Program-made: the position numbers and the translations under genes | Part shown: positions 1 through 9,104 of the stretch, in pieces | How the letters are laid out: each line of letters starts with the position of its first letter | How positions within the stretch are numbered: position 1 is the stretch's first letter | NCBI RefSeq assembly: GCF_007992095.1 | Contig: NZ_BJZP01000007.1 | Location: forward strand, 124,001-188,000 | Direction: 5' to 3' | From: Paenirhizobium naphthalenivorans | Lineage (GTDB): Bacteria > Pseudomonadota > Alphaproteobacteria > Rhizobiales > Rhizobiaceae | Length of the DNA stretch: 64,000 nt | The notes under the pieces: generated by a model | The model's input: the letters and a program-made list of their open reading frames with translations, nothing else | What the model was told of the DNA's origin: nothing | Database searches by the model: none

Positions 1-721
1 CGGCATCTCCCATCTGGCCGGCGCCGAGGTTCAGCATCTGTCCGGCGGCGAGTTCCAGCGTGCGCTGCTCGCCCGCGCCATCGCCCGCAAGCCCGATCTG
101 CTTGTGCTCGACGAGCCGGTGCAGGGGGTCGACTTCGCCGGCGAAATTGCCCTCTATGACCTCATCACGTCGATCCGAAATTCCACCGGTTGCGGTATCC
201 TGCTGATTTCGCACGATCTCCATGTGGTCATGGCCGAAACGGACACGGTTATCTGCCTCAACGGCCATGTTTGCTGCCGCGGCACACCCGATGCCGTCAG
301 CCAGAGCCCTGAATATATGCGTCTGTTCGGCGCGGCTGCCGGACGCACGCTTGCCGTCTACAGCCATCACCACGACCATACCCATCTGCCAGATGGCCGC
401 GTGCGCCACGAGGATGGTACCATTACCGAGCATTGTCACGTCGGTGACGGGCACCACCATGAGGACGACCATGCTGGCCATGCGCATAGCGACCATGGCC
501 ATGGCGCTGAGGGCCATTCCCTTGATCTTGCGGGCGATCCCGCGGGCCGCCATAGTCATGAGCCCGATGGAGCGCACGCCCACGCCACCGATGCAGATGG
601 CAATCACGCCCATGAACACGGTACCCTTGATCATGCGCATCAGCATTCCGTAGGAGGGCAGGTACAAACCGATGGCCTGCCAAAGAGCGCCACGCCCGCG
701 AAGGAGGCTTCCGATGTTTGA
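1..721 (+). CDS. znuC: Zinc ABC transporter ATP-binding protein ZnuC (5' end missing)
   Basis: This is the ATPase of the ZnuABC high-affinity zinc importer, working at the inner face of the membrane. The reading frame is open from the window edge (codons begin at base 2), so the start and the Walker A motif lie outside. Visible parts are the ABC signature LSGGEFQR, Walker B LLVLDEP and the H-loop LISHDLH. The last ~90 residues are an extension packed with His and Asp, likely able to bind Zn. The stop overlaps znuB by 8 bases, so the two genes are translated together. The neighbouring znuB and zur make the zinc assignment firm. Confidence 0.93.
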   Translation, partial: GISHLAGAEVQHLSGGEFQRALLARAIARKPDLLVLDEPVQGVDFAGEIALYDLITSIRNSTGCGILLISHDLHVVMAETDTVICLNGHVCCRGTPDAVSQSPEYMRLFGAAAGRTLAVYSHHHDHTHLPDGRVRHEDGTITEHCHVGDGHHHEDDHAGHAHSDHGHGAEGHSLDLAGDPAGRHSHEPDGAHAHATDADGNHAHEHGTLDHAHQHSVGGQVQTDGLPKSATPAKEASDV

Positions 722-1529
722 TGATTTTTTCCTGCGGGCTATCTTCGCCGGCGTCGGTCTGGCCCTCACCACCGGACCGCTCGGCTGCTTCGTCATTTGG
801 CGTCGCATGGCTTATTTCGGCGACACCATGGCTCATTCGGCCCTGCTCGGCGTCGCGCTCTCGCTGCTTTTCTCCCTGAACCTGATGGTCAGCGTTTTCC
901 TTGTCGCCGCATGTGTCTCGTTGCTTCTGCTTCTCCTGCAAAAACGACAGGCGCTCTCGGCCGATGCGCTGCTCGGCATTCTCAGCCATTCGACGCTGGC
1001 GATCGGCCTTGTGCTGGTCGCCTTCATGTCCTGGGTGCGGATCGATCTGATCGCCTTCCTGTTCGGCGACATCCTTGCGGTGACAACGACCGACATCGCC
1101 ATCATCTGGGGCGGTGGGGTTGTTGTGCTCGCGCTGATCGCCTGGCTGTGGCGACCGCTGCTCGCTGCCACAGTCAATGCCGAGCTTGCCGAGGCCGAGG
1201 GCCTTCACCCCGAGCGTGCGCGGCTCGCCTTCATGCTGTTGATGGCGCTTGTCATCGCCATCGCCATGAAGATCGTCGGCATCATGCTGATCACGTCCCT
1301 GCTAATCATCCCGGCCGCCGCGGCCCGGCGCTTTTCCACAACGCCTGAGGTCATGGCGGTTCTTGCCTCGCTGATCGGCGCCGTGGCGGTCGTGCTCGGC
1401 CTGTTCGGATCGCTCACCTATGACACACCGTCCGGCCCTTCGATCGTCGTCGCGGCCCTGATCCTGTTCCTGTTCAGTCTCTTGCCGGCACCGCGTCTCC
1501 GGCGGGATGAAAACTCCTCACGAGGTTGA
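714..1529 (+). CDS. znuB: Zinc ABC transporter permease ZnuB
   Basis: Inner-membrane channel subunit of the zinc importer. The 271-residue protein is almost entirely hydrophobic, as expected for the ABC-3 family with its multiple transmembrane helices. The early stretch with GPLGCFVIWRRMAYFGDTMAHS is typical of ZnuB/MntB permeases. The start at 714 is chosen because AAGGAGG lies 7 bases upstream inside the end of znuC; a start at 672 would add an Arg-rich tail unlike the family. One base separates its stop from the zur start, so znuC-znuB-zur form one operon. Confidence 0.95.
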   Translation: MFDDFFLRAIFAGVGLALTTGPLGCFVIWRRMAYFGDTMAHSALLGVALSLLFSLNLMVSVFLVAACVSLLLLLLQKRQALSADALLGILSHSTLAIGLVLVAFMSWVRIDLIAFLFGDILAVTTTDIAIIWGGGVVVLALIAWLWRPLLAATVNAELAEAEGLHPERARLAFMLLMALVIAIAMKIVGIMLITSLLIIPAAAARRFSTTPEVMAVLASLIGAVAVVLGLFGSLTYDTPSGPSIVVAALILFLFSLLPAPRLRRDENSSRG

Positions 1530-1530
1530 C

Positions 1531-1926
1531 ATGACCCAACCGCACCTGACCAAGAACCAGTCGCTGGTGTTCGAGGCGCTGTCGGCGTCGAATGCGCCGC
1601 TCTCAGCCTACGGCATCCTTGATGTTCTGCGTGACAAGGGTTTTCGGGCTCCGCTCCAGGTCTATCGCGCGCTCGACAAGTTGGTCGAGTTCGGTCTGGT
1701 GCATCGGCTGGAAAGCATCAATTCCTTCGTCGCCTGCGCCCATCCGCAGAGCGATTGCTGCGCCCATGGCACGGTAGCATTCGCCATCTGCCACAAATGT
1801 GGTCATGTCGAGGAGTTTCATGACCACGCCATCGACCATCGGCTAGCCGATTGGGCGAGGACCAGGCGTTTCAAGGCCGAGAAGACGACGATCGAGATCC
1901 GTGGGCTCTGCGCCAACTGCGCGTGA
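1531..1926 (+). CDS. zur: Zinc uptake regulator Zur (Fur family)
   Basis: Fur-family repressor that senses zinc and shuts off zinc-uptake genes. The 131-residue protein has an N-terminal winged helix and a C-terminal metal-binding part with His and Cys residues, including the CxxC pairs ICHKCG and GLCANC expected for the structural zinc site. An ATG at 1507 also exists, but 1531 follows a GAGG at a normal distance and gives the usual N-terminus MTQPHLTKNQ. It sits directly behind znuB, so the regulator is made with its target genes. Confidence 0.93.
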   Translation: MTQPHLTKNQSLVFEALSASNAPLSAYGILDVLRDKGFRAPLQVYRALDKLVEFGLVHRLESINSFVACAHPQSDCCAHGTVAFAICHKCGHVEEFHDHAIDHRLADWARTRRFKAEKTTIEIRGLCANCA

Positions 1927-1963
1927 GGCTTCTCTGCCGGATCGCCCTGAGATAGCGTCGTCG

Positions 1964-2491
1964 TCAGATCTTCCTGAGGTCGCGGGCAAACCGCTGCCAG
2001 TTGCGGACATAGTTCTCCGCGGAGAGCCGCAGACCGGCTGTCGCGGCCTCATCGAGGCTACGGACCACGCGGGCGGGCGAGCCGACGATCAGCGAATTGT
2101 CGGGAAATTCCTTGTTTTCGGTCACCAGCGCATTGGCGCCAACCAGGCAGTTTCTACCGATCTTGGCGCCGTTCAGGATCGTCGCGCCCATGCCGATCAG
2201 CGAGTTGTCACCGATCGTGCAGCCATGGATGATCGCGTGATGACCGATGGTGCAACCCGTGCCGATCACAACCGGAAAGCGCGGATCAGTATGCACCATC
2301 GCGCCTTCCTGGATATTCGTGCGTTCGCCGATTATGATCGGCTCATTGTCGCCACGCAACACCGCACCAAACCACACACCGACATCCACACCGATCTCGA
2401 CCTGCCCGATGACATGGGCGTCCGGCGCGATCCAATATTGGTCATCGGCCGGAACCTTCGGAGCAAAATTGCCAAGAGAGTAGAGCGGCAT
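1964..2491 (-). CDS. Gamma-carbonic-anhydrase-like hexapeptide-repeat protein
   Basis: A 175-residue left-handed beta-helix protein of the YrdA/gamma-carbonic anhydrase family. It has the sequence RGDNEPIIIGERTNIQEG followed by repeated I/V-G-x-x-x-x hexapeptides. His residues suited to metal binding occur in VHTD and GHHAIIHG. The start at 2491 gives the family N-terminus MPLYSLGNF; the frame is open further upstream but that part is Arg- and Cys-rich and unlike the family. True carbonic anhydrase activity is not proven by sequence, since many relatives are inactive or have other roles. Confidence 0.88.
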   Translation of the reverse strand: MPLYSLGNFAPKVPADDQYWIAPDAHVIGQVEIGVDVGVWFGAVLRGDNEPIIIGERTNIQEGAMVHTDPRFPVVIGTGCTIGHHAIIHGCTIGDNSLIGMGATILNGAKIGRNCLVGANALVTENKEFPDNSLIVGSPARVVRSLDEAATAGLRLSAENYVRNWQRFARDLRKI

Positions 2492-2510
2492 GGCGGGTCC
2501 TCGGAATGGA

Positions 2511-2783
2511 TCAGCGCAAGCGCAGCATGACCGGGAAGCGGCCGCCGTGCGAAGACACATGGAGGTGGATATTGGCGTCCGGCTGAGAATACCGCCAGGC
2601 GCGCGCACCATGGCACAACAGCAGGCCGATCAGATCCTTTGTGCGCGAACCACGCTTGCGATTGAGGCCGAGGTCGGCGATCCGATAGGCCGCTTCGTGC
2701 AGCGGATGCAGCCCATAGGCGCCGTCCTTGCCGCTGTTGTCCTGGGTCGGAGCCAGTTCGAAGTGTTTCTCGTTCGATGTCAT
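2511..2783 (-). CDS. Conserved-looking small hypothetical protein
   Basis: A 90-residue basic protein (MTSNEKHFEL...) with no domain that I recognise. It is favoured as real because it fills the gap between two genes on the same strand, has GAGG 8 bases before its ATG, and ends 19 bases before the start of the hexapeptide-repeat gene. Function unknown. It may be co-transcribed with the carbonic-anhydrase-like gene. Confidence 0.6.
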   Translation of the reverse strand: MTSNEKHFELAPTQDNSGKDGAYGLHPLHEAAYRIADLGLNRKRGSRTKDLIGLLLCHGARAWRYSQPDANIHLHVSSHGGRFPVMLRLR

Positions 2784-2829
2784 TGCAATTACCTCGTACG
2801 CATTACAAATTTCGAGGTGGGAGATGGGC

Positions 2830-4311
2830 TTACTGGGCGGACGCCCAGCAGCCGATGCCTTTCTTCTTCAGCGCCTTGCACGCGTTGACGGCCGTTTTCT
2901 GGTCGTCAAAGCCGCCGAATCGAGCGCGGTAGACTTTTGCCGAGCCGGCATTGTAGGCGACGGTAAAGGGGGTGGCGGAACGCAATACCTTGCCGCCTTT
3001 GTCCTGCGCCTGGCGCAGAAGACCCATGGCCTGCTGGCGATCTGGCGAGGTGCCGATCTGCACCACCCAACCGGAAGTCGGCTGGGTCGAAGCCGTTGTG
3101 GTTTCGTCGATGTCAGCCGATGCCGATGCCACCTCTTTTGCCGGAGCGGACACAGTCGCAGCCTCGGCCTGACGATCGGGCATGTAGGCCGGTGCCGGCT
3201 GCGGGACCGGAATTTCGGCCGCAAGCGGACGCGAAGCCGTAATCCGAGCAGAATCGATGGCGGCGGCGGCCGCATTGTCGTTGGCCGGTGCTGCATAGGC
3301 AACAGGTGCTATGTCATAGCGGGTTTCCGGTAGTGGGCCGCTTGACGGCAGGTTCGGCGCCGAGAGTGCGACTTCCGGTGCCTCCTCTGCGGCGGACGCA
3401 ATGGCCGGAGCGACGGAAGTGTTCATCTTTGCGATCAGGTCGCCGCTGCCGCCACGCGATGCCTTCGGCAGGTAGGCCTGCACGAGCTTGGTCATCCGGG
3501 CATTGCGGTTGCCGCCCGAGGGCGCGCCCATGACGACGCCGACGATCGACCGTCCGTCGGCCTGGGCGGACGTAACCAGATTGAAACCGGCCGCACGGGT
3601 ATAGCCGGTCTTGATGCCGTCGACGCCGCGCACGGCGCCGAGCAGCCGATTGTGGTTGCCGATCACTTGGTTGCCGAACTTGAAGCTGCGGGTCGAGAAG
3701 TAGCCGTAATACTGCGGGAAATGCTGGCGCAGGGCGATTCCAAGGCGCGCCTGATCGCGCGCGGTCGTCATCTGCGCGGTATTCGGCAGGCCGTTGGCAT
3801 TGCGATAGGTGGTCTTGGTCATGCCGAGGCTCCTGGCCTTCGACGTCATCATCTGGGCAAAGCGCGCTTCCGATCCGCCGAGGAATTCACCAAGTGCCGT
3901 GGCGACGTCATTGGCAGAGCGGGTCACGAGCGAGAGGATCGCCTGTTCGACGGTCACCGAACGGCCGGCGCCGACGCCAAGCTTGGAGGGCGGTTCAGAT
4001 GCCGCATGGGCGGAGATCGGCACCTTGCTATTCAGGCTGATCCTACCGGATTCGAGCGCCTCAAAGGTCAGGTAAAGTGTCATCATCTTGGTAAGCGACG
4101 CCGGATAGCGCAGGCTGTCGGCGTTCTCGCTGTAAAGGACCTTGCCGGTTTTGGCGTCGACCACGATACCGCCATAGGTCGGCGCGGCCGTGGCTGCCGA
4201 GGCGTTCATTCCCAGGGCAGCCAACAGAACCAGCGCAGCACAGGCGAACTGGCGCATTGGTGAGGCTAGGTTAAGGCGTCGGAATGTAATGTTCACCGCG
4301 AGACTCTTCAC
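2830..4311 (-). CDS. D-alanyl-D-alanine carboxypeptidase with C-terminal SPOR domain
   Basis: Low-molecular-weight penicillin-binding protein (peptidase S11, DacA/DacF type) that trims the terminal D-Ala of peptidoglycan stem peptides in the periplasm. The three catalytic motifs are present in order: SLTK, SAN (in SRSAND) and KTG (in GIKTGYT). A signal peptide lies near the N-terminus (MRQFACAALVLLAALG). After a Pro/Ala-rich linker comes a C-terminal SPOR domain beginning GWVVQIGTS, which in other proteins binds denuded septal glycan. The start is uncertain: GTG at 4311 gives 493 residues, ATG at 4257 begins at the signal peptide, and the frame stays open to 4383. Confidence 0.9.
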   Translation of the reverse strand: MKSLAVNITFRRLNLASPMRQFACAALVLLAALGMNASAATAAPTYGGIVVDAKTGKVLYSENADSLRYPASLTKMMTLYLTFEALESGRISLNSKVPISAHAASEPPSKLGVGAGRSVTVEQAILSLVTRSANDVATALGEFLGGSEARFAQMMTSKARSLGMTKTTYRNANGLPNTAQMTTARDQARLGIALRQHFPQYYGYFSTRSFKFGNQVIGNHNRLLGAVRGVDGIKTGYTRAAGFNLVTSAQADGRSIVGVVMGAPSGGNRNARMTKLVQAYLPKASRGGSGDLIAKMNTSVAPAIASAAEEAPEVALSAPNLPSSGPLPETRYDIAPVAYAAPANDNAAAAAIDSARITASRPLAAEIPVPQPAPAYMPDRQAEAATVSAPAKEVASASADIDETTTASTQPTSGWVVQIGTSPDRQQAMGLLRQAQDKGGKVLRSATPFTVAYNAGSAKVYRARFGGFDDQKTAVNACKALKKKGIGCWASAQ

Positions 4312-4388
4312 ATGCTGTAATTTCGGATCGGGCGCACCCCCACGCGACCACTGTGAACAAGAGTAGGGAAACAGCCTTACCAAGTGGT

Positions 4389-5180
4389 TTATAATGAATT
4401 ATTCCTTGCTGTATTTGCGCGCTTTTGAGGCGTCCGCGACGCCGGTCCTGTGACGATCTGGCTGCCGACATAGGTCTCTACCGCGGTGTCAATTTTCTCC
4501 CAGTCGGCAAGGAGCGTGCTGGAGAAGCGGTAAAGCACGGTCAGGTCGCGACCGAGGTGGATGTCGCGCTGGCAGTCGTTGCTGCTTGCGGCGCTATCGT
4601 GCGTCGGTAGAAGGCAGCGAACCGCATAATCCGGTTTGCCTGGCCGTTTTGCCGTTAGCAGGACTTCATCGTCATAGCCGGTACCGTGGCGGAATCGGTG
4701 AAGCGCCAGTCCGTGCGGGCCGCTTTCCGTCGCGCCTTCGAAAAGGTGAGCGTAGATTGGTTCGACACGGCCCGACATGTCGCGCGACATGGTGCTCTGT
4801 GACAACTGCAAAAAAACGAGCGTTCCGGCAATCGACACATCATCGAAGCGGCGGCGGTTCTCCCGTGTGTAACCAGTCATCTCCGGCCAGAGCAGGGCAA
4901 GATCGACGCGTTCCGATGTTCCGCTCTGGCGTTGTTCCTCGAAGCGGATCGTGTTGGCGGCGAGGCGCAAGCGGTCGATGCCGATCGTGATGTCGAGCGC
5001 GTCATGGCTGTCACTATGGTCAGCCAGTGCCCATTGCTCGCCTATGCGCTTTCCGAACAGGCTTATTCCGAGCGAGAGTAGGGCAAGCGTCGCGATGACC
5101 GCCGTGAGTGCCGCGAGGAAGCGATTGGAGATTAGGGGGGCATCGCGCACCGGTTCTGTCACGGCATCTGTCCTATGCAT
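4389..5180 (-). CDS. Hypothetical membrane-anchored protein
   Basis: A 263-residue protein with one transmembrane helix at about residues 21-43 and a soluble remainder that would lie outside the cytoplasm. No known domain is recognised. The order helix then long periplasmic part suggests a single-pass anchored protein. It is on the same strand as the D,D-carboxypeptidase and lies only 77 bases upstream of its GTG start, so an envelope role is possible, but this is inference from position. Confidence 0.7.
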   Translation of the reverse strand: MHRTDAVTEPVRDAPLISNRFLAALTAVIATLALLSLGISLFGKRIGEQWALADHSDSHDALDITIGIDRLRLAANTIRFEEQRQSGTSERVDLALLWPEMTGYTRENRRRFDDVSIAGTLVFLQLSQSTMSRDMSGRVEPIYAHLFEGATESGPHGLALHRFRHGTGYDDEVLLTAKRPGKPDYAVRCLLPTHDSAASSNDCQRDIHLGRDLTVLYRFSSTLLADWEKIDTAVETYVGSQIVTGPASRTPQKRANTARNNSL

Positions 5181-5338
5181 TCATTCTCGCCTACGCCAGC
5201 ATGGATGCGCTCGTCGGTCACGCCTGCGGCCGAGCCGGGCGAATCCGACCCTGGTGGCGACAGTCCGTGATTATGGTAAACGGGCGGTTAATGCTGTGGG
5301 CGCAATAGGCAGGCGCCAAGCTTCGAGGCGCTTGGGAC

Positions 5339-5375
5339 AAAAAAGAGCCGGTCCCGGTTGAGGCGGGACCGGCTC
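5339..5375 (-). terminator. Rho-independent terminator of the transglutaminase-like gene
   Basis: A perfect 12-base-pair stem (5345-5356 with 5364-5375) and a 7-base loop are followed, on the minus strand, by six T residues (5344-5339). It lies about 85 bases past the stop of the minus-strand gene ending at 5460. Confidence 0.85.
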
Positions 5376-5459
5376 GTTGGCTCCGGTCGGGGACGGGGTG
5401 TGCGGGGGGGCGGACCGGGCCAAGGGCACAGCGGCGGCCGCGATTGTGCGGCAGCCCTG

Positions 5460-6071
5460 TTAGTTTGTCTGGACGCTACCGACCGCAGTTGCGCGGCCGT
5501 CCTGAAGCTTCACCCAGCGGCCCGGATCGTCGGCCGACTGGCGCTTGAGGTAAGTATACTCGGTCTCAGACCACAGCATGACCTTGTTGCGCATGTTGTC
5601 GAGGATGAAGTCGCCGTGGTCGGTGCGAACTGTCAGGACTGCATGGCCTTCGCCACTTGGTTGCAGGACGACGGTGATCAGCAGGTCTGATGCGGAGAAG
5701 CCGCGATCGATCAGCATTTTACGCTTCAATAGGGCGAAGTCTTCGCAGTCGCCGACGGTCCGGGGATAGGCCCAGCGTTCCTCTACGCCATAAATGTCCT
5801 GGTCGGTCAGTGGCGTGATCGAGCTGTTGACGGTGTAGTTCACGTCGAGCAGGCTTTTCCAGCTGTCCTGGGTCAGGACCGCCGGTCCAGTGTCACCGCC
5901 GGTTGGGACGCATTCATCGTGATAGGTCTTGCAGAATTCATAGTGGCCGATCGGCGGATTGGCCTTGCCCACGATGCGCATGCTGGCCGGCACCGCCGCC
6001 GCCGGAAGCGCCAGTGCGCCGCTCATTGCGATGGTCAAGAGTCCAATACCCAGAGTTCTTTTTATTGTCAT
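5460..6071 (-). CDS. Transglutaminase-like cysteine peptidase, periplasmic
   Basis: A 203-residue secreted protein of the bacterial transglutaminase-like cysteine peptidase family (BTLCP/DUF920). It starts with a signal peptide (ending near ALPAAAVPA). The Cys-His-Asp triad can be read as GDCEDFALLK, GEGHAVLTV and FILDNM. In other bacteria members of this family process envelope or adhesin-related proteins, as LapG does. No partner such as LapD is in the window, so the substrate is unknown. It has its own strong terminator and a long AT-rich upstream region. Confidence 0.88.
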   Translation of the reverse strand: MTIKRTLGIGLLTIAMSGALALPAAAVPASMRIVGKANPPIGHYEFCKTYHDECVPTGGDTGPAVLTQDSWKSLLDVNYTVNSSITPLTDQDIYGVEERWAYPRTVGDCEDFALLKRKMLIDRGFSASDLLITVVLQPSGEGHAVLTVRTDHGDFILDNMRNKVMLWSETEYTYLKRQSADDPGRWVKLQDGRATAVGSVQTN

Positions 6072-6541
6072 TGGTCGTCTCCCCGTGTTGAGGAGACAAT
6101 GGCACGGATGTTTTGATTGCTTGCAAAATAGCGAAGTAAAAACAGAGGTTAAGTTTAGTCAAAACGGCATAAAACAAGAATAAAACAAGTATAAAATTCG
6201 ATTTGTGTTTTATTTTGATTTGAATAGAAATTAGATCGAATTTTAACAAATCGATGCGAACTTTCCGTCCGAAATCGCATTTAAATTCACGATAAGTTAT
6301 TGATGTAGAACGGGTAAATTGAATTTACCTCGGTAGGTTGCAGGATGAGTCCCGGCAGTCCGCATTGCAGGGTGCTGTCACGCGGCGCCAATCGGCAGCA
6401 TTGCGAAACACCGGCAGGCGGCGCGATTGCTCTGCCCTGCCGCCGGATCGGGCCGGAAGGGGCGAGAATCTTTTTGGGGAAGATGCGATTTTTTCTGCGT
6501 CGGCAGACCTGTGCCTTGGCCTGTCAAGGCCGTCGGCGGAG
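6072..6541. other. AT-rich intergenic region between tyrS and the transglutaminase-like gene
   Basis: About 500 bases without a convincing gene. Bases 6110-6330 are much richer in A+T than the surroundings. They hold three copies of an ATAAAA-led unit at 11-base steps (6169, 6180, 6191) and a perfect 17-base palindrome (6313-6329). The region is upstream of the minus-strand gene starting at 6071 and is probably its promoter and control region. Confidence 0.55.
6313..6329. promoter_or_regulatory. Perfect 17-base palindrome, candidate operator
   Basis: GGTAAATTGAATTTACC has two perfect 8-base arms around one central base. It lies about 240 bases upstream of the transglutaminase-like gene. It resembles a dimer-binding site; the protein is unknown. 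Confidence 0.4.
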
Positions 6542-6563
6542 GCCGGGCGCAACGACGCCCGGC
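6542..6563 (-). terminator. Hairpin just past tyrS
   Basis: A perfect 8-base-pair GC stem (6542-6549 with 6556-6563) and a 6-base loop start 11 bases after the tyrS stop on the minus strand. No T run follows, so it may be a weak terminator or a 3' protective hairpin. Confidence 0.4.
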
Positions 6564-6573
6564 GCCATGAATA

Positions 6574-7830
6574 TCAGAGTGCGCGCACCAGGATGTGCTT
6601 CTTCTTGCCGAGTGACAGCTTGACGACGCCGTCGCCGGTCATTTCGCCCGTGCCGATCGTCATGCGCTCGTCGTTGACCGCGGCATCATTGATCTTCACC
6701 GCTCCGCCCTGGACATGGCGGCGCGCCTCGCCGTTTGAACTGGCAAGACCGGCGCGGACGATCAGCGACAGAAGGCCGATTCCTGCCTCAAGTTCGGCAG
6801 CGGGAAGCTCGATCGTTGGCAGGTTCTCGGAAAGCCCGCCCTCCTCGAAGGTCTTACGGGCCGTCTCCGCGGCAAGGTCCGCGGCTTCGCGCCCGTGAAG
6901 GATAGCGGTCACCTCGGTTGCGAGGATCTTCTTCACTTCGTTGATCTCGGAGCCACCAAGGTTCGCAAGGCGGCCGATCTCTTCCATCGGCAACGTCGTA
7001 TAGAGTTTGAGGAAGCGCGGAACGTCGGCGTCCTCGGTATTGCGCCAGTACTGCCAGAAGTCATAGGCCGAGAGCATTTCGGCGTTCAGCCAGACGGCAC
7101 CCGTTGCCGACTTGCCCATCTTGGCGCCTGAAGATGTGGTCAGGAGCGGCGATGTCAGCGCGTAGAGTTGCTGCGTGCCCATGCGATGGCCAAGGTCGAT
7201 GCCGTTGATGATGTTGCCCCACTGGTCAGAGCCCCCCATCTGCAGACGGCAGTCGTAACGCTTGGCAAGTTCGACGAAGTCGTAGGCCTGCAGGATCATG
7301 TAGTTGAATTCGAGGAAGGACAGCGACTGCTCGCGATCAAGACGCGTCTTGACGCTGTCGAAGGACAGCATGCGGTTGACCGAGAAATGCCGGCCGACGT
7401 CACGCAGGAATTCGAGATAATTGAGTGAACGCAGCCATTCGGCATTGTTGATCATCAGGGCTCCGTCTTTCGGCCCCTTCTCGTAGTTCAGGTAGTTGGC
7501 GAAGACGCGCTTGATCGAGGCGATATTGTCTTCGATTTTGTCGACGGTCATCAACTGGCGCGCCTCCTCCTTGAACGAGGGGTCGCCGACCATGCCGGTG
7601 CCGCCACCCATCAGCGAGATCGGCCGGTGACCGGTCGCCTGGAACCAATGCAGCATCATGATCTGAATCAGCGAGCCGGCATGCAGCGACGGCGCCGTTG
7701 GGTCAAAGCCGATATAAGCGGTCACAGTTTCCTTGGCGAGCAGGTCGTCGAGGCCGCTTTCATCGGAAATCTGATGAATGAAGCCGCGCTCTTGCATGGT
7801 ACGGAGGAAATCGGACTTGAACTTCGTCAT
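6574..7830 (-). CDS. tyrS: Tyrosyl-tRNA synthetase
   Basis: Class I aminoacyl-tRNA synthetase that charges tRNA-Tyr. The 418-residue length fits bacterial TyrRS of the TyrRS-1 type. The HIGH-equivalent sits in [10 protein letters not shown], the KMSKS-equivalent is KMGKS in [10 protein letters not shown], and the tRNA-binding S4 domain is at the C-terminus ([13 protein letters not shown]). No riboswitch or T-box is visible upstream. It is transcribed divergently from anmK. Confidence 0.96.
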   Translation of the reverse strand: MTKFKSDFLRTMQERGFIHQISDESGLDDLLAKETVTAYIGFDPTAPSLHAGSLIQIMMLHWFQATGHRPISLMGGGTGMVGDPSFKEEARQLMTVDKIEDNIASIKRVFANYLNYEKGPKDGALMINNAEWLRSLNYLEFLRDVGRHFSVNRMLSFDSVKTRLDREQSLSFLEFNYMILQAYDFVELAKRYDCRLQMGGSDQWGNIINGIDLGHRMGTQQLYALTSPLLTTSSGAKMGKSATGAVWLNAEMLSAYDFWQYWRNTEDADVPRFLKLYTTLPMEEIGRLANLGGSEINEVKKILATEVTAILHGREAADLAAETARKTFEEGGLSENLPTIELPAAELEAGIGLLSLIVRAGLASSNGEARRHVQGGAVKINDAAVNDERMTIGTGEMTGDGVVKLSLGKKKHILVRAL

Positions 7831-7974
7831 GACCTTCAGGCTTTCTGGAGAATATCGCTAACGGGAATTTGCCGGCGGCTTTAGCATTCTTTTTTGAAAT
7901 GTGCACCCGTTTCAGCCATGAATAACGCTGATGACATTCATTCGAAGCGACGGAGAGAGATTGTGGGAGGCAGG

Positions 7975-9084
7975 ATGCGGGCGATCGGCCTGATGAGCGG
8001 CACGTCTATGGACGGCATCGATGTCGCCATGCTGACGACTGACGGCGAAACGCTTGTCGAGCGGGGCCCCTTTCTCTCTGTGCCCTATGAGCCGGCATTC
8101 CGCGACAAGCTGAAGAAGGGGCTGGCCGACGCGCAGGCGATCACCGAGCGATCGCAGCGTCCGGCTTCGCTTGCCGCACTGGAGCGGGAGCTGACGCTTC
8201 GTCATGCGGAGGCGGTCAAGGTGTTCCTTGAGGCACATGGCCTGGGGCCGGGCGACATCGACGTCATCGGTTTCCATGGCCAGACGGTTATGCACCGGCC
8301 CGACCAGGCGCTGACCGTGCAGATCGGCGATGGCGCACTGCTTGCCCGGGAGACCGGCATCGACGTGGTTTATGATATGCGGGCCAACGACATGATCCAC
8401 GGCGGGCAGGGTGCGCCACTCGTGCCAGCCTATCATGCAGCGCTTGCGGCCTCCCTTGAAGCGGCCGCCTGGCCGGTTTGCTTCGTCAATATCGGCGGCA
8501 TTTCCAATCTCACCTACATCGACGCCGAGGGCCGGATCCTCGCCTTCGACAGCGGGCCGGGCAATGCGCTGATCGACCAGTGGGTGGAGGTCAATGCCGG
8601 TGTGCCCTTCGATCAGGGTGGCGTGATCGCGTCGGAAGGATCCATGCTGGTGCCGCTCGCCGAGCGCTATCTCGACCATCCCTTCTTCACCGCCGATCAG
8701 CGCCGGTCCCTCGACCGCAATGATTTTCGCCCGCCCGCCTTGGATGAGGCGGGGCTGCACGATGGCGCGCGCACGCTGGCCTATGTCACCGCGGCGGCCA
8801 TTCAGCGTTCCGCCGGCCATCTGCCGCATCCACCTCAAACCTACATCGTCGGCGGTGGCGGGCGGCTCAATCGCACCATCATGGCCGATCTGGCCGACAT
8901 CGCCGCCCGCCACGGCGCGACCGTCCTGAAGGCGGAAGAGGCCGGTTTTGACGGAGACGCCATGGAGGCGGAGGCCTGGGCCTATCTCGCCGTACGCTCG
9001 CTCAAGCGCCTTCCGTTGACCTTTCCGGGGACGACAGGTGTCAGCAGGCCGGTAAGCGGTGGTCTCCTCTGCCGGGCGCCATGA
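7975..9084 (+). CDS. anmK: Anhydro-N-acetylmuramic acid kinase
   Basis: Phosphorylates 1,6-anhydro-MurNAc recovered from peptidoglycan turnover, with ring opening, to MurNAc-6-phosphate. The 369-residue protein has the family motifs [12 protein letters not shown] at the N-terminus, [16 protein letters not shown] and VGGGGRLN of the sugar kinase/actin fold. The start at 7975 is chosen because GGGAGG lies 5 bases upstream; an upstream ATG at 7894 would add residues unlike the family. It is divergent from tyrS, an arrangement common in this group. Confidence 0.95.
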   Translation: MRAIGLMSGTSMDGIDVAMLTTDGETLVERGPFLSVPYEPAFRDKLKKGLADAQAITERSQRPASLAALERELTLRHAEAVKVFLEAHGLGPGDIDVIGFHGQTVMHRPDQALTVQIGDGALLARETGIDVVYDMRANDMIHGGQGAPLVPAYHAALAASLEAAAWPVCFVNIGGISNLTYIDAEGRILAFDSGPGNALIDQWVEVNAGVPFDQGGVIASEGSMLVPLAERYLDHPFFTADQRRSLDRNDFRPPALDEAGLHDGARTLAYVTAAAIQRSAGHLPHPPQTYIVGGGGRLNRTIMADLADIAARHGATVLKAEEAGFDGDAMEAEAWAYLAVRSLKRLPLTFPGTTGVSRPVSGGLLCRAP

Positions 9085-9104
9085 TCTTCATGGCTCCGTC
9101 GGCG

